Origin: a virus
Strand: one strand, 5' to 3'
IMG/VR virus record: IMGVR_UViG_3300046754_000130
Location: 1-21,775 of that record
DNA: 21,775 nucleotides
This document shows positions 20,651-21,775 of the stretch, piece after piece; position 1 is the stretch's first letter; each line of letters opens with the position of its first letter. The notes beneath the pieces are model-generated. The model saw nothing but the letters and a program-made list of their open reading frames with translations, was not told where the DNA came from and ran no database searches. A program made the position numbers and the translations under genes.

Positions 20651-21775
20651 TTATGCAATTCCTAATTCTTCACCTACTTGTTTAACAGCTTCGGCTCTTA
20701 GTTGCTCTTCTCCTAAATTCATATAGTCAGGGTCTTGAGCCAACTCTGTTAATCTTACAGCAGCCAAGCTAGATATTCTCTTAAGCTCATCATCATTCTT
20801 ATCATCAAATGGCAACCAAGTGCCACCGTATGCATCCTTGACTAAATCAAACATACCATCAGCCAAGTTGTTTACAGTAGGCTTACCATACTGGGACTTT
20901 AAAGTGGCCTGTGCTTTTGCCAATGCTGTTGCATTATCCATCACACCCTTCTCTATCGCTGCAAATTGTTTTCCAGGTTCTGTCAGATTCTTTCTTTGAT
21001 TGGGTGTTGAGCCATAGTAATTCATAAGAGTAGCTAGTTTGCTAAGTCTATTGTATCCTGGAGGTCCGCCTGGAATTAAAGGGTCAGTCAAGAACCCAGG
21101 TTTCTTTAGGTTCTCCATAATTTTTTCCATAGGGTTAAGACCAGCTACTCTCTCAGCCTCTGCTTTAGTAGCAGCTTCTGTTGCATTTCTCCCAGCAAGT
21201 GCTTTAGTGTTGTCCTCAATAGCTTTATTTTGTATTGCTTGTGCCGATGCTGCTTGGTTAGCTTTTATTTCTTTACTGGCTTGTGTCAATCCTGGTCCAA
21301 ATTGGTCATAGCCAGCAAGACCAGCTGCACCAATACCAGCAGTTCTAAGTGGAGCAAATTTTCTTGTGCTACCCATATTGTCCATAAGTTGCTTCATTCC
21401 ACGTTGCCCAGCTTGTGCGTTAAAAGGTGCAAGAACATTCCTAGCTGGTGTAGTTACAGTGCTTGCTGGAATTGGTGGTAAATTTATTGGCCTACCAGAT
21501 TGGTCTAGCATATTAGATGCTCTAGCTGGTTTCCCAGGAATGTTTCTAGTAGTAGGATTTGCAAGACCAAACTTGTTCGTGTTAGCAACAGAAACATTCT
21601 TTAGCTGGTTTCTTTTTATTTGTTCTTCCAGTGCCTTTCCAGTTAAGTTTTTTCTAAATACCTTATCAAGTGCATACTTGCCTCCCCTCATAAGCAATCC
21701 TCTTCCAAGCCCTAATGGAGTAAGATAAGTTGCTTCCAAAGCAGCCTTTCCATAATTTATGTTTCCATCATCTGT
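20651..21775 (-). CDS. Ala-rich probable structural protein, 5' end outside the window
   Basis: The frame is open to the right edge with no stop and no ATG in the first codons (T-D-D-G-N-I-N-Y-G-K-A-A-L-E-A), so the true start lies beyond 21775; a TTG at 21739 is an unlikely start. At least 375 residues are visible. It is rich in Ala, Gln, Asn and Lys, with a helical region (SAQAIQNKAIEDNTKALAGR) and a Gly-Pro segment (LIPGGPPGYNRLSKLATLMN). It has no catalytic or membrane motif that I can name. Together with the 1095-aa and 119-aa genes it forms a leftward operon. A virion or ejection-protein role is inferred from the neighbour only. Confidence 0.7.
   Translation of the reverse strand, partial: TDDGNINYGKAALEATYLTPLGLGRGLLMRGGKYALDKVFRKNLTGKALEEQIKRNQLKNVSVANTNKFGLANPTTRNIPGKPARASNMLDQSGRPINLPPIPASTVTTPARNVLAPFNAQAGQRGMKQLMDNMGSTRKFAPLRTAGIGAAGLAGYDQFGPGLTQASKEIKANQAASAQAIQNKAIEDNTKALAGRNATEAATKAEAERVAGLNPMEKIMENLKKPGFLTDPLIPGGPPGYNRLSKLATLMNYYGSTPNQRKNLTEPGKQFAAIEKGVMDNATALAKAQATLKSQYGKPTVNNLADGMFDLVKDAYGGTWLPFDDKNDDELKRISSLAAVRLTELAQDPDYMNLGEEQLRAEAVKQVGEELGIA

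Noticed and set aside
1-21775. tRNA genes, CRISPR arrays, insertion sequences, integrase
   Set aside because: I saw no cloverleaf ending in CCA with anticodon arm, no repeat-spacer series, no transposase and no integrase or attachment site.

Overview
This window looks like part of a tailed, podovirus-type bacteriophage genome. It is AT-rich (roughly 40% GC by eye) and densely coded, and most genes have strong AAGGAGG-type ribosome binding sites. It combines a P22-type portal and a terminase with a T7-like replication set: gp2.5-like ssDNA-binding protein, primase-helicase and family A DNA polymerase. It also carries a B12-dependent ribonucleotide reductase, a mix often seen in marine phages. 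The host cannot be named from the sequence. No single-subunit RNA polymerase is present in the window. Four promoters close to the sigma-70 consensus suggest that the host RNA polymerase transcribes these regions.

Layout. (1) 1-2324, minus strand: portal (cut by the window edge), a 47-aa gene, large terminase and small terminase, read leftward from a consensus promoter at 2468-2496. (2) 2325-2853: divergent control region, CpG-rich in its right half, with promoters pointing both ways. (3) 2854-8239, plus strand: early and accessory genes. These are a Lys-rich protein with its own promoter and terminator, small unknown genes, a GP88-like Cys-rich protein, an orphan C5 cytosine DNA methyltransferase, and a packed run of small unknown genes. 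(4) 8207-8457: a promoter and a highly structured leader. (5) 8458-17015, plus strand: SSB, primase-helicase, DNA polymerase, Cas4-like exonuclease, class II ribonucleotide reductase, small membrane proteins, DUF3310, RusA resolvase and a second PD-(D/E)XK-like nuclease. These make deoxynucleotides, copy the genome and resolve recombination intermediates. (6) 17004-21775, minus strand: a 119-aa protein, a 1095-aa probable internal virion protein and an Ala-rich protein open at the right edge. Virion genes lie on the minus strand at both ends, so the window is probably the replication arm of a circular or circularly permuted map whose structural genes lie outside it.

The most unusual feature is at the DNA level. 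I found 19 GATC sites, and every one sits in the same 7-mer, CCTGATC (or GATCAGG). About 80 GATC and about 2 CCTGATC would be expected by chance. The sites fall in different reading frames, encode different residues, run in both orientations, and are never closer than about 500 bp. GATC therefore seems to be removed everywhere except inside one asymmetric, regularly spaced motif. Other non-coding structures are a 19-nt near-palindrome found only between genes, a pair of duplicated intergenic modules with exchanged hairpin cores (one core uses CCTGATC), and the folded leader before the SSB gene. All counts were made by eye.
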